Assembly: GCA_963800325.1 (NCBI GenBank)
Contig: CAWDAQ010000005.1
Span: forward strand, 310,001-374,000
Origin: CAWDAQ01 sp963800325
GTDB lineage: Bacteria > Actinomycetota > Actinomycetes > Actinomycetales > Dermatophilaceae
Direction of reading: 5' to 3'
DNA: 64,000 nucleotides
Shown in pieces: positions 32,603 through 41,730 of this stretch. The notes under the pieces are model-generated. The model saw only the letters and a list, made by a program, of their open reading frames with translations. It was not told the origin of the DNA and ran no database searches. Numbering within the stretch: position 1 is the first letter of the stretch; every line of letters begins with the position of its first letter. Both the position numbers and the translations under genes were made by a program.

Positions 32603-33636
32603 GGGCCACCGGCGTCGTGACGGCGCCCGGGCCCGCGGTGGCGACGTGGCACGCGCTCGGCACCTACGTCCACCTGCAGGTTCGCCCGGGGTCCCGGCAC
32701 GCCCTCGAGGAGGCACGCGCCCACGCCGCCGACGTGCTCGACCTCGTCGACGCGACGTGCAGCCGGTTCCGGCCCGACAGCGACCTCGCCCGGGCCAACC
32801 GGGACGCGGGGCGGCCCACCCGGGTCCATCCCGTGCTCGCGGCCGCGGTGCGGCTCGCCGTCGAGGCGGCCGAGGAGACGGCGGGCCTGGTCTCCCCCCT
32901 TCTCGGGGAGGTCCTCGTCGCCGCGGGGTACGACCGGACCTTCCGGCTCGTGCCCGGCAGCTCGCCGGCCCCGACCGCCCTGCCGACCCGCCACGACCCG
33001 GGCGCGTGGCGCCGTCTGGTCGTCGACGGCGACACGGTCCTCGTCCCGCCGGGGTCCGCGCTCGACCTCGGCGCCACGGGCAAGGCCTACACCGCGGACC
33101 TCGTCGCCGAGTCCGTCGCGTCGACCGTCGGGGTGGACGTCCTCGTCAGCCTCGGCGGCGACGTCGCGACGGCCCGCGGCACGGGGACCGGTGGCACGGG
33201 GACCGGCGGCACAGCCCACTGGACCGTCGAGGTCGGCGAGACCGTCGCGGACCTGCGGGCCGGGCACCGCCGGGACGTGCTCGTCGTCCGCGGCGGGGGC
33301 GTGGCGACGTCCTCGGTCCGCTCCCGGTCGTGGCGACGGGCCGGGCGCACGGTCCACCACGTCATCGACCCCCGCACCGGCCTCCCGGCCGCCGGGCCGT
33401 GGCGCACGGTGACCGCGACCGGGCCGACGGCCACCGCCGCGAACACCGCGAGCACCGCCGCCCTCGTCCTCGGCGAGCAGGCTCCGGCGTGGCTCGCCGA
33501 CCGCGGCGTCCCCGCACTCCTCGTCGACGCGGCGGGCCGGGTCACCACCACCCCGGCCTGGCACCCCGCACCACTCCCCCGCGGAACGGAGACACCATGC
33601 CCCTCCTCGAGCCCCTCCTCATGCCCCTCCCGCTGA
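32599..33636 (+). CDS. apbE: FAD:protein FMN transferase (ApbE family)
   Basis: 345 aa. ApbE enzymes attach FMN covalently through a phosphoester to a Thr/Ser in extracytoplasmic proteins. Recognised by MGTxV-like GTYVHLQV near 23, DATCSRFRPDSDLARAN, the Mg/FAD region LDLGATGKAYTADLV at about 154-168, VDVLVSLGGDVA and the C-terminal HHVIDPRTGLPA with TAANTASTAALVLG. No signal peptide is evident. GTG start overlaps the upstream stop; its 3' end overlaps the cytochrome gene by 40 bp. The presumed target protein is not identified in the window. Confidence 0.9.
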   Translation: MRATGVVTAPGPAVATWHALGTYVHLQVRPGSRHALEEARAHAADVLDLVDATCSRFRPDSDLARANRDAGRPTRVHPVLAAAVRLAVEAAEETAGLVSPLLGEVLVAAGYDRTFRLVPGSSPAPTALPTRHDPGAWRRLVVDGDTVLVPPGSALDLGATGKAYTADLVAESVASTVGVDVLVSLGGDVATARGTGTGGTGTGGTAHWTVEVGETVADLRAGHRRDVLVVRGGGVATSSVRSRSWRRAGRTVHHVIDPRTGLPAAGPWRTVTATGPTATAANTASTAALVLGEQAPAWLADRGVPALLVDAAGRVTTTPAWHPAPLPRGTETPCPSSSPSSCPSR

Positions 33637-34205
33637 CCCTGCCCGCGAGCTCCCCCCTGCTCTGGTACCTCGGCCGTGGCAGCGGGCTCGTCCTCCTCGT
33701 CGGCCTCACCGCGACCACCGTCCTCGGTGTCCTCGCGACCCGGGACGCCTCCGGGCGCGCGTGGCCGCGCTTCGTCACCCAGGGCGTGCACCGGTCGCTC
33801 GCGGGCACGACGGTCGCGCTCCTCGTCGTGCACGTCGTCTCCGTCGTCGCCGACGAGTACGTCGACATCCGGTGGTGGCAGGCCCTGCTGCCCGCCGGGG
33901 CCACGTACCGACCCGTGTGGCTCGCGCTCGGGACCCTCGCCCTCGACGTCCTGCTCGTCGTCGCGCTCACCTCCCTGGTGCGGCGCCGACTGCCCGAGTC
34001 GGTCTGGCGGGCCGTGCACGTCACCGCGTACGTCGGGTGGGCCGTCGCCGTCGTCCACGGCGTCGGCACCGGGACCGACTCCGGCCGGCCGTGGTCGCTG
34101 GTCCTCACGGCCGGCTGCGTGGTCGCGGTCCTCGTCGCGGTCCTCGTCCGGGTCCGCGCGGTCGGCGCCCCGTCCCGCCGGGGTCTCGCCGGGAGCAGGC
34201 CGTGA
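33597..34205 (+). CDS. Ferric-reductase-like transmembrane cytochrome b protein
   Basis: 202 aa with about five to six transmembrane helices. His residues in QGVHRSLAG, VVHVVSVVAD, RAVHVTAYVGW and VVHGVG are placed on helices as the paired haem ligands of the ferric reductase/NADPH-oxidase fold. ATG 33597 with GGAG six bases upstream, inside the 3' end of apbE. Probably moves electrons across the membrane between the NuoF-like/ferredoxin pair on the inside and an acceptor outside. Short compared with full ferric reductases: it lacks FAD and NAD domains, which the next gene may supply. Confidence 0.82.
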   Translation: MPLLEPLLMPLPLTLPASSPLLWYLGRGSGLVLLVGLTATTVLGVLATRDASGRAWPRFVTQGVHRSLAGTTVALLVVHVVSVVADEYVDIRWWQALLPAGATYRPVWLALGTLALDVLLVVALTSLVRRRLPESVWRAVHVTAYVGWAVAVVHGVGTGTDSGRPWSLVLTAGCVVAVLVAVLVRVRAVGAPSRRGLAGSRP

Positions 34206-35575
34206 TCCGCCCCGCGGCCGAGGTGGAGGTCGCGCCCGGGCCCGCGCTGCTCGCCGGCATCGACGACGGACCGGGGTGGCAGGCGCACGTCGGTCGGCTC
34301 GGCCCGCTGCCCCTCCCCGACCTCGGGACGGTCCTCGGACTCGCCCGCGACGCCGCGGTCCGCGGCCGCGGGGGCGCCGCGTTCCCGCTCGCGACGAAGA
34401 TCGCGACCGCCGCGTCCGGGCGTCGGCGCCCGGTCGTCGTCGTCAACGCCGCCGAGGGCGAGCCGGCGAGCGCGAAGGACAGCGCGCTGCTGGGCCGGGC
34501 GCCCCACCGGGTCCTCGACGGCGCCCTCGTCGCCGCCCGAGCCCTGGGCGCCCGGGAGGTCCACGTCGTCACCTCCGCCGAGCGGCCCGCCACGGGGGCG
34601 GCGGTCGAGACGGCGCTCGCCGAGCGGGCCCGGACCGGCGCACCGCTCCGGTGGCGCCACCACCGGGCCGAGGCGCGTTTCGTCTCCGGGCAGGCACGGG
34701 CGGTGCTCGAGCTGCTCGCCGGACGGGAGGGCGCACCGGTCACGGCCTGGCAGCCCGAGGCGGTCCGGGGCCATCGCGGCCGGCCGACCCTGCTCTCGAA
34801 CGCGGAGACCTTCGCCCAGCTCGGACACCTCGTCCGGGCCGGCGCCGCCGGGTACGCCGCGCTCGGGACCCCCCAGGAGCCGGGGACGACGCTGCTGACG
34901 CTCGCCCGGGCCGTGCGCCCCGGGCACGCCGACCCGGCTGCTCGCGTGGACGTCCCCGCCCGGCTGGCCCCGCCCCGCGTGGTCGAGGTCGCCCACGGGA
35001 CCCCGTTCGCCGAGGTCGACGGGCTCGCGGGCCTCGACGGGCCTGTCCTGTTCGGCGGCTTCCACGGCACGTGGGCGCCCCCGGGGGCGCTGCGGCGGTT
35101 ACGGGTCTCCCGCCCCGGGCTCGCCGCGGAGTCCCTCGCGCTCGGAGCGGGCGTCGTCCTCCCGCTGGCCCCCGGGCAGTGTCCGGTCGCCGTGACCGCG
35201 TGGGTCGCGGGCTACCTCGCCGCGGAGTCGGCGGGCCGGTGCGGGCCGTGCCGGCTCGGGCTGCCCGCCCTCGCCGGCGCCGTGGTCGAGCTCGCCGCCG
35301 GGCACGACACCCGTGGCCGGATCATCGAGCTCACCGGGGTCGTCACGGGTCGGGGCGCCTGCGCCCACCCGGACGGCACCGCCCGGCTCGCCCGCACCCT
35401 CCTCGCGCACCTGCCGGACGAGGTCGCCGAGCACCTCGACGGTGCCTGCGGCTGCGGCACCGACCCCGCGCCCACGGTCCGGTCCGTCCCGCCCCCGCCG
35501 GTGGTGGCCGAGGGCGCCGGCACCGCCGCGCTGGACCGGGCGAGTCGGGTCGCCGCGGCCGGGGGGCGGGCGTGA
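34202..35575 (+). CDS. NuoF/SLBB-type NADH-binding iron-sulfur flavoprotein
   Basis: 457 aa soluble protein related to NuoF of complex I. FMN/NADH-binding region RGRGGAAFPLATKI and VVVNAAEGEPAS at about 55-90, a central SLBB-like segment (RVVEVAHGTPFAEVDGL, VLFGGFHGTW) and a C-terminal 4Fe-4S region with SAGRCGPCRLGLPAL and GACAHPDGTARL, followed by two further Cys in GACGCGT. GTG start overlaps the cytochrome stop (GTGA). Expected to accept electrons from NAD(P)H or hand them between ferredoxin and the membrane cytochrome. Not complex I itself, because no other nuo genes are present. Confidence 0.85.
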   Translation: MIRPAAEVEVAPGPALLAGIDDGPGWQAHVGRLGPLPLPDLGTVLGLARDAAVRGRGGAAFPLATKIATAASGRRRPVVVVNAAEGEPASAKDSALLGRAPHRVLDGALVAARALGAREVHVVTSAERPATGAAVETALAERARTGAPLRWRHHRAEARFVSGQARAVLELLAGREGAPVTAWQPEAVRGHRGRPTLLSNAETFAQLGHLVRAGAAGYAALGTPQEPGTTLLTLARAVRPGHADPAARVDVPARLAPPRVVEVAHGTPFAEVDGLAGLDGPVLFGGFHGTWAPPGALRRLRVSRPGLAAESLALGAGVVLPLAPGQCPVAVTAWVAGYLAAESAGRCGPCRLGLPALAGAVVELAAGHDTRGRIIELTGVVTGRGACAHPDGTARLARTLLAHLPDEVAEHLDGACGCGTDPAPTVRSVPPPPVVAEGAGTAALDRASRVAAAGGRA

Positions 35576-35808
35576 GCGGCGGGCGCCCGTCCGCGGCACG
35601 CGCGGCCGGTCCGGTGCGGCTGCGCGTCGACTGGCCGCACTGCCGGGCCCGGGGGCTCTGCGCCGAGCTGCTCCCCGAGGCGATCGGTCTCGACGAGTGG
35701 GGCTACCCGATCCCGGCCCGCGAGGTCCCCGAGGAGCTCGTGGCGGCGGCGAGGGAGGCCGCCGACGCCTGCCCCCACCGGGCACTGCGCCTGCTCCCGC
35801 CGCCCTGA
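35572..35808 (+). CDS. Ferredoxin, single-cluster (3Fe-4S type)
   Basis: 78 aa. Cys24-x5-Cys30 (WPHCRARGLCAELLPE) and Cys67-Pro (DACPHRAL) match the actinobacterial P450-type ferredoxins that bind one [3Fe-4S] cluster with three cysteines; His replaces or neighbours the fourth ligand position. GTG start overlaps the NuoF-like stop. Last gene of the operon; terminator follows at 35870. Confidence 0.87.
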   Translation: MSGGRPSAARAAGPVRLRVDWPHCRARGLCAELLPEAIGLDEWGYPIPAREVPEELVAAAREAADACPHRALRLLPPP

Positions 35809-35869
35809 CCCTCACGGGACGACCCGGACCCTCCACCGTTCCCGTGGCGCGGGTGTCCGGCCCGGGGCG

Positions 35870-35906
35870 GGGGGCCGTGGGGGGGTCCGACCCCTCCACG
35901 GCCCCC
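35870..35906. terminator. Bidirectional terminator between ferredoxin and BCCT transporter genes
   Basis: Hairpin with 11-bp perfect arms GGGGGCCGTGG / CCACGGCCCCC and a G/C-rich loop, placed between convergent genes. Confidence 0.8.
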
Positions 35907-35941
35907 TTCCACGCCCCTCCCTGCCCCCGGGCAGCGCCCGG

Positions 35942-38017
35942 TCAGGTGGTGGGCATCTGGTGCAGGCGGAGGAACTCCAGGTGGCGCTCGTACTGGTCGA
36001 GCACGTCGTGGATGACCTGCAGGCCCGTGTAGTCCATGAGGTCGTACCCCTGTCCGCCCTCGAGGAGGTGGACCTCGAGCCGTGCGTAGGTGTCGTGGCT
36101 CGAGACGAACCGGCCACCGTACGCGGGGACCGGCACCTCCTCGAGCTCGACCCGGTACCGGAACGGGTGCTCCTCGTCGAGGCCGGCGACGAGCTCGACG
36201 TACTCGGCGTGCCCGCGCACGTCGAGCTCACCCTCCTCGTGGCCGCGGCTCACCTCCACCGGGACACCCCGGGCCTCGATCTCGGACGCCACCTCCCGCA
36301 GCGCCGGTTCGACGACGTCGTCGAGGTGGCTCCTGGCCCGGTCGGGCTCGACGAAGTGCATCGCCCGGGAGAGCCGGTCCCGCCACGTGCGCCCCGCGTG
36401 GGCCATGTCGACCTCCGAGGAGCGACCCGAGAACATCCCGGGCAGCCCCGCCCGCCTGCTGTCGAACCGGGACGCCTCGACCCGCAGGGCACGCCAGAGC
36501 CCGAGCATGACGAGGATGAGGACGAACGCGAACGGCAGGCCCATGATGATCGTCGCGTTCTGCAGGGCCGGGACGCCGCCGACGATGAGCATCGCGGCGG
36601 TGAGCAGCCCGGTCGCGACGGCCCAGAAGATCCGCACCTGGTTGGTCGCGTCGTCGAGCGGGGACCGCAGCCGGGAGCTGAGGTTCGCCATGACGAGCGC
36701 GCCGGAGTCGGCCGAGGTGACGTAGAACAGGAGCCCGACGAACGTCGCGACCCCGGCGATGAACGTCGCCCCGGGGTACATCGTCAGCATCGTGTAGAAC
36801 CCCTCCTGGGGGGTGTTCATCGCGAGCTCGCCGAAGCTGGAGTCCCCGCTGCGCACGATCTCGATGGCGCTGTTGCCGAAGATCGAGACCCACATGACGA
36901 TGTAGCTGAACGGGATGATCATCGTGCCGGCGACGAACTGCCGAATCGTCCGGCCGCGCGAGATCCGGGCGAGGAAGAGCCCGACGAAGGACGCCCACGC
37001 GATCCACCACGCCCAGAAGAACAGCGTCCAGCCGTTGAGCCAGTCCACGGGCCGGTCGAAGGCGAACGTCTCCATCGTCATCCCCGGGAACTTCGTGACG
37101 AAGTCGCCGACGTTCATGACGATGGCGTTGAGCAGGAAGACCGTCTTCCCCGTCACGAGGATCCACCCGGCGAGCCCGATCGCGAGGATGACGTTGAGCT
37201 GGGACAGCAGCCGGATCCCCTTGTCGACGCCGGTGACCGCGGAGATCGTCGCCATGACGACCGCGAGCGCGATGAGCCCGACCTGGGCGGCGGTGCCCTC
37301 GTCGATGCCGAAGAGCAGCTTGAGCCCGAAGTTGAGCTGGACGACACCGATCCCGAGCGAGGTCGCGACCCCGAAGATCGTCCCGAGCACCGCGGCGGTG
37401 TCGACGGCGTGCCCGAGCGGGCCGTCGAGCTTCTTGCCGAAGATCGGGTAGAGCGCCGAGCGGATCGCCAGCGGGAGGTTCATCCGGTAGCAGAAGTACC
37501 CCAGCGCCATCCCCATGAGGGAGTACATCGCCCAGCCGGTGATGCCGTAGTGGAACAGGGTCCACACCGTCGCCTCGCGGGCGGCCTCGAGGGTCTGCCC
37601 CTTGCCGGTCGGCGGCGAGAGGTACTGGGTGACCGGCTCGGCGACGGAGAAGAACATCAGGTCGGTGCCGATGCCGGCGGCGAACAGCATCGCCGCCCAC
37701 GAGAACGTCGAGAACTCGGGCCGGGAGTGGTCCGGCCCGAGCCGGGTCCCGCCGTAGCGGGAGATCCCGAGGAAGAGGACGAAGACGAGGATGACGGTGG
37801 CGAGGAAGATGTAGAACCAGCCGAACCACTCCGACGTCCACCCGACGAGGGTGCCGATGACGTCGGAGGCCTGGGACGGGGAGACGATCGCCCAGAGGGC
37901 GACCGCGAGCACGCCGACGGCGGAGGAGCCGAAGACGATCTTGTTGACGACCGCGGGCGCGTCCTGCGGCGGGGTCTCCAGGGGCGGCTCGGTCGTCGGT
38001 GCCGGCTTCTCGCTCAC
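35942..38017 (-). CDS. betT: BCCT-family choline/betaine transporter
   Basis: 691 aa secondary transporter for quaternary ammonium compounds. Twelve helices; the aromatic motif region in helix 8 reads LFFWAWWIAWASFVG (Trp-rich substrate box), with GIGTDLMFFSVAEP and FYVTSADSGALVMANLSS as further signatures. The C-terminal 170 residues after the last helix are a charged cytoplasmic tail, as in the BetT subgroup whose tail senses osmotic strength. GTG start overlaps the betA stop. With betA and betB upstream, choline is the most likely substrate. Confidence 0.9.
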   Translation of the reverse strand: MSEKPAPTTEPPLETPPQDAPAVVNKIVFGSSAVGVLAVALWAIVSPSQASDVIGTLVGWTSEWFGWFYIFLATVILVFVLFLGISRYGGTRLGPDHSRPEFSTFSWAAMLFAAGIGTDLMFFSVAEPVTQYLSPPTGKGQTLEAAREATVWTLFHYGITGWAMYSLMGMALGYFCYRMNLPLAIRSALYPIFGKKLDGPLGHAVDTAAVLGTIFGVATSLGIGVVQLNFGLKLLFGIDEGTAAQVGLIALAVVMATISAVTGVDKGIRLLSQLNVILAIGLAGWILVTGKTVFLLNAIVMNVGDFVTKFPGMTMETFAFDRPVDWLNGWTLFFWAWWIAWASFVGLFLARISRGRTIRQFVAGTMIIPFSYIVMWVSIFGNSAIEIVRSGDSSFGELAMNTPQEGFYTMLTMYPGATFIAGVATFVGLLFYVTSADSGALVMANLSSRLRSPLDDATNQVRIFWAVATGLLTAAMLIVGGVPALQNATIIMGLPFAFVLILVMLGLWRALRVEASRFDSRRAGLPGMFSGRSSEVDMAHAGRTWRDRLSRAMHFVEPDRARSHLDDVVEPALREVASEIEARGVPVEVSRGHEEGELDVRGHAEYVELVAGLDEEHPFRYRVELEEVPVPAYGGRFVSSHDTYARLEVHLLEGGQGYDLMDYTGLQVIHDVLDQYERHLEFLRLHQMPTT

Positions 38018-39756
38018 GCCGTCGCCTCCGACCGGGAGGGGTCCCCGACCGGGGGGACCGCGGGCCGGGCGTTGCGGGGGTCTCCCTCGGGCCAGAGCGG
38101 CATCCCGGCCCCGTGCCGGTACCACGGCACGGCGAGCGGCTCGAGCGGGGTGTTCCCGGCGATGAGGTCGGCGGCCTTCTCGGCGACCATCATCACCGGG
38201 GCGTAGATGTTGCCGTTCGTGATGTACGGGAACACCGACGCGTCGACGAGCCGGAGCCCCTCGACGCCGTGCACCTTCATCGAGGACGGGTCGACGACGC
38301 TCATCTCGTCGGTGCCCATCTTCGCGGTGCACGACGGGTGGAGCGCGGTCTCGGCGTCCTTGGCGACCCAGTCGAGGATCTCCTCGTCGGTGCTCACCGC
38401 GGGCCCGGGTGAGATCTCGCCGCCGTTGAACGGGGCGAACGCCGGCTGCTCGAGGATGTCGCGGGCGGCCCGGATCATCTCGATCCACTCGCGCCGGTCG
38501 GTCTCGGTCGAGAGGTAGTTGAACTGCATCGACGGCTTGGCCGTCGGGTCGGTCGAGGTGATCTTCACCCAGCCGCGGCAGTCCGAGGTCATCGGGCCGA
38601 TGTGGACCTGGTAGCCGTGCTCCGCGGCGGGCTTGGAGCCGTCGTAGCGGATCGCGATGGGCAGGAAGTGGAACATGAGGTTGGGGTGGCTGACCTCGTC
38701 GTTGCTCCGGATGAACCCGCCGGCCTCGAAGTGGTTGGAGGCGCCCACCCCCCTCCGGCCGAGCATCCACTCCAGCCCGATCCGCGGCTTGTGGCGGTTC
38801 TTCAGCCACGGCGCGATCGACACCGGCTGGGTGCAGGCGTACTGGATGTAGACCTCGAGGTGGTCCTGGAGGTTCTCGCCCACGCCCGGCAGGTCGGCGA
38901 CGACGGGGACGCCGAGCTTCTCGAGCTCGGCGGCGTTGCCGATGCCCGAGAGCTGGAGCAGCTGCGGGGAGTTGATCGCGCCGCCGCAGAGGACGACCTC
39001 GCCGGCGTCGACGCTGCGGGAGAGCTTGGACCCGCGCAGGTAGTCCACCCCGGTGACCCGGGTGCCCTCGGTCCGCAGCCGGGTCACGTGGGCGAGGGTC
39101 TCGACGTCGAGGTTCTTGCGCGACATGACCGGGTGCAGGTAGGCGCGGGCGGCGCTGAGCCGCCGTCCCCGGTGGACGTTGCGGTCGAACTTGGCGAAGC
39201 CCTCCTGGCGGTAGCCGTTGACGTCGTCGGTCAGCGGGTAGCCCGCCTGCTGGACCGCCTCGAAGAACGCCCCGAACAGCGGGCTCGTCGCCGGGCCGCG
39301 CTCGAGCACGAGCGGCCCCGAGCCGCCGCGCCACATGTCGGCGCCGGCGAGGCAGGTCTCCATCCGCTTGAAGTAGGGAAGGCAGTGGGCGTAGTCCCAG
39401 TCCTCCATGCCCGGGTCGCGGGCCCAGCGCTCGAGGTCGCCGGGGTTGCCGCGCTGGAAGATCATCCCGTTGATGCTGCTGCTGCCGCCGAGCACCTTCC
39501 CGCGGGCGTGGTAGACCCGCCGGCCGCCCATGTGCGGCTCCGGCTCCGACTCGTACTTCCAGTCGTAGAGCCGGTTGCCGATCGGGTACGGCAGGGCGGC
39601 CGGCATGTGGATGAACGGGTCCCAGGGGAAGTCGTCCCGGCCGGCCTCGAGGACGAGGACCGTGGTGGAGGGGTCGCTGCTCAGCCGGTTCGCCAGTGCC
39701 GATCCCGCGGAGCCACCCCCGACGATGACGTAGTCGTACCTGCGGCGCGTGCTCAT
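38014..39756 (-). CDS. betA: Choline dehydrogenase (GMC oxidoreductase)
   Basis: 580 aa flavoprotein oxidising choline to betaine aldehyde. FAD motif YVIVGGGSAGSALANRL at 9-25 with E near 37 (VLVLEAGRD), GMC signature 1 GKVLGGSSSINGMIF near 87-101 and signature 2 GAINSPQLLQLSGIG near 263-277. The catalytic His-containing C-terminal segment ALHPSCTAKMG and TNGNIYAPVMMVAEKAAD match BetA. Start ATG 39756 overlaps the betB stop (ATGA). The last 35 residues are an extra Pro-rich tail. Confidence 0.92.
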   Translation of the reverse strand: MSTRRRYDYVIVGGGSAGSALANRLSSDPSTTVLVLEAGRDDFPWDPFIHMPAALPYPIGNRLYDWKYESEPEPHMGGRRVYHARGKVLGGSSSINGMIFQRGNPGDLERWARDPGMEDWDYAHCLPYFKRMETCLAGADMWRGGSGPLVLERGPATSPLFGAFFEAVQQAGYPLTDDVNGYRQEGFAKFDRNVHRGRRLSAARAYLHPVMSRKNLDVETLAHVTRLRTEGTRVTGVDYLRGSKLSRSVDAGEVVLCGGAINSPQLLQLSGIGNAAELEKLGVPVVADLPGVGENLQDHLEVYIQYACTQPVSIAPWLKNRHKPRIGLEWMLGRRGVGASNHFEAGGFIRSNDEVSHPNLMFHFLPIAIRYDGSKPAAEHGYQVHIGPMTSDCRGWVKITSTDPTAKPSMQFNYLSTETDRREWIEMIRAARDILEQPAFAPFNGGEISPGPAVSTDEEILDWVAKDAETALHPSCTAKMGTDEMSVVDPSSMKVHGVEGLRLVDASVFPYITNGNIYAPVMMVAEKAADLIAGNTPLEPLAVPWYRHGAGMPLWPEGDPRNARPAVPPVGDPSRSEATA

Positions 39757-41261
39757 GCGTCCTCTCCTGCCTTCTCGTCGGCGAACCAGTCGGCCCGCGC
39801 CGGCCTGGTGTTGTGCCAGATGTGCTTCGTCTCGCGGTACTCCTCGAGGCCGGCCAGCCCGAGCTCGCGCCCGATTCCGGACTGCTTGTAGCCGCCCCAC
39901 TCGGCCTGGGGGACATAGGGGTGGAAGTCGTTGATCCAGATCGTCCCGTGCCGCAGCCGCGCGGCGACCCGCTCGGCCCGGCCCGCGTTCTGCGTCCACA
40001 CCGCCCCGGTGAGGCCGTAGATCGTGTCGTTGGCGATGGCGACGGCGGCGTCCTCGCGGGCGTCGTCGTCGGCGCCGTCGAAGGTCTCGACCGTGAGGAC
40101 GGGGCCGAAGGACTCCTCCTGGACGCAGGACATGCCCGAGGTGCAGCCGTCGAGGATCGTCGGCCGGTAGAAGTAGCCGTCGGCGAGGCCGTCGCCGTCG
40201 GGTCGGGTGCCACCGCAGCGCAGGACGGCGCCCTCGTCGAGGGCGGCGGCGACGTAGGCCTCGACCTTCTCGCGGTGCCCGGCGCTGATGAGCGGGCCGG
40301 CCTCGGCCCCGTCCTCGAACGGGCCACCGAGCCGGATCTGCTCGGCCCGGCGGACGAGCTCGCCGACGACCTCGTCGTGGATGCTCTCCTCGACGACGAG
40401 GCGGGACCCGGCCGAGCACACCTGGCCGGAGTCGAGGAAGATCGCGGTCAGGGCGTTGTCGACGGCGGCGTCGAGGTCGGCGTCGGCGAAGAGGACGAAG
40501 GGGTTCTTGCCCCCGAGCTCGAGGGCGACCTTCTTCACGGTGCCCGCGGCCGCGGCCATGATGCGCCGCCCCGTGACGAGCCCGCCGGTGAACGAGACGA
40601 GGTCGACCTCCGGCGCCTCGGTGAGCGGGACCCCGACGTCGGCGCCGGTGCCGAGGACGAGGTTGCCGACCCCGGCGGGCAGGCCGAGCTCGGCGAGCGC
40701 CCCGACGAGCCAGATCGACGTCGACGGCGTCAGCTCGCTCGGCTTGAGGACGAACGTGTCGCCGGCCGCGACGGCGGGGGCGACCTTCCACGCGGTCTGC
40801 AGCAGCGGGAAGTTCCACGGCGTGATCAGGCTGCACACCCCGAGCGGCTCGGTGACGACCCGGCTCGACACGTCCGGCATCCCGGTCTCGACCACCCGGC
40901 CGGCGTCGAGGGTCGCCAGCGACGAGAAGTGCCGGAACACGGCGATGATGTCGTCCATGTCGATCTGGCTCTCGGCGAACCGCTTGCCGGTGTCGAGGGA
41001 CTCCAGCCGGGCGACGTCGTCCTTCTCGGCGGTGAGCTTGTCGGCGAGCCGGGTGAGCAGGGCGGCTCGCTCGGTCGCGGGCACCCCGCTCCAGCGGCCG
41101 TCGTCGAAGGCCCGCCGGGCGGCCTCGACCGCGGCGCGGGCGTCGGGCTCGCCGGCCTCGGAGACGGTGGCCACGTGCCGGCCGTCGGCGGGGCAGGTGA
41201 TCTCTCGGGTCCGGCCGTCGGCGGCGTCCCGCCACGTGCCGTCGATGAACAGCTCTGGCAT
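39753..41261 (-). CDS. betB: Betaine-aldehyde dehydrogenase
   Basis: 502 aa NAD(P)-dependent aldehyde dehydrogenase converting betaine aldehyde to glycine betaine. Motifs: TPWNFPLLQTAWKVAPA at 147-163, cofactor Lys173, ELGGKNP with general base Glu248, and catalytic Cys282 in GQVCSAGSRL. ATG 41261 with GAGGAG upstream. First gene of the bet operon, so choline uptake and oxidation are co-expressed for osmoprotection. No BetI-type repressor is encoded in the window. Confidence 0.92.
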   Translation of the reverse strand: MPELFIDGTWRDAADGRTREITCPADGRHVATVSEAGEPDARAAVEAARRAFDDGRWSGVPATERAALLTRLADKLTAEKDDVARLESLDTGKRFAESQIDMDDIIAVFRHFSSLATLDAGRVVETGMPDVSSRVVTEPLGVCSLITPWNFPLLQTAWKVAPAVAAGDTFVLKPSELTPSTSIWLVGALAELGLPAGVGNLVLGTGADVGVPLTEAPEVDLVSFTGGLVTGRRIMAAAAGTVKKVALELGGKNPFVLFADADLDAAVDNALTAIFLDSGQVCSAGSRLVVEESIHDEVVGELVRRAEQIRLGGPFEDGAEAGPLISAGHREKVEAYVAAALDEGAVLRCGGTRPDGDGLADGYFYRPTILDGCTSGMSCVQEESFGPVLTVETFDGADDDAREDAAVAIANDTIYGLTGAVWTQNAGRAERVAARLRHGTIWINDFHPYVPQAEWGGYKQSGIGRELGLAGLEEYRETKHIWHNTRPARADWFADEKAGEDA

Positions 41262-41512
41262 CGGCTCTCCTCGTGGTGCCGCGCCGCCCCGGTCGGGGGG
41301 CGGCGCCTACTGGACCTCTCCGGGACGGGTGCCCCGGTGAGGGTTCGTGCCGGCCGCCCCCCGTTCGTGCTCGACCGGACCCCATTGTGTCGAAGCGGGG
41401 TGACCTTGGCCACACACCCCGGATCCGGGTCGACGCCCTCGCGTGGTGACGGCGGCCGCTGGGAGGACTCGGCGGCCGGTGACCCGCCAAGGTCTCCCCT
41501 CGACCCCCGGCT

Positions 41513-41692
41513 GTGGACGACCCCGGCGCCGGACGCGTGGACCCGGGCACCGTGGGTGGGGTGGACCTCGAGATCCTCGCCCGCGCGCAGCACGGGGTCG
41601 TCACGACCACCCAGGCTCGCGAGGGCGGCCTGACACCGGACGCGCTCGCCTGGTGGGTCGCCTCCGGCCGGTGGCGCCGGTGGGAGGGGTGA
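41513..41692 (+). pseudogene. Truncated AbiEi/DUF559-type N-terminal domain
   Basis: 59 codons from GTG 41513 to TGA 41690. Residues about 18-57 (VDLEILARAQHGVVTTTQAR, then LTPDALAWWVASGRWRR) match the N-terminal winged-helix antitoxin domain of actinobacterial type IV toxin-antitoxin AbiEi-like and DUF559 proteins, which normally continue with HPGVY and 200 or more residues. Here the reading stops straight after GRWRRWEG. Remnant of a larger gene lying between bet and leuS; expression as a short peptide is possible but unlikely. Confidence 0.6.
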
Positions 41693-41730
41693 TCACCCGT
41701 CCCTCCCTCCCACCGAGAGCCGTGCGCCCG

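Noticed and set aside
33877..33930. AGAT in the cytochrome (LLPAGATYRP) as an ApbE flavinylation site
   Set aside because: Only the G-A-T core is present; the required upstream Asp and Ser/Thr of the acceptor motif are missing and the position borders a helix.
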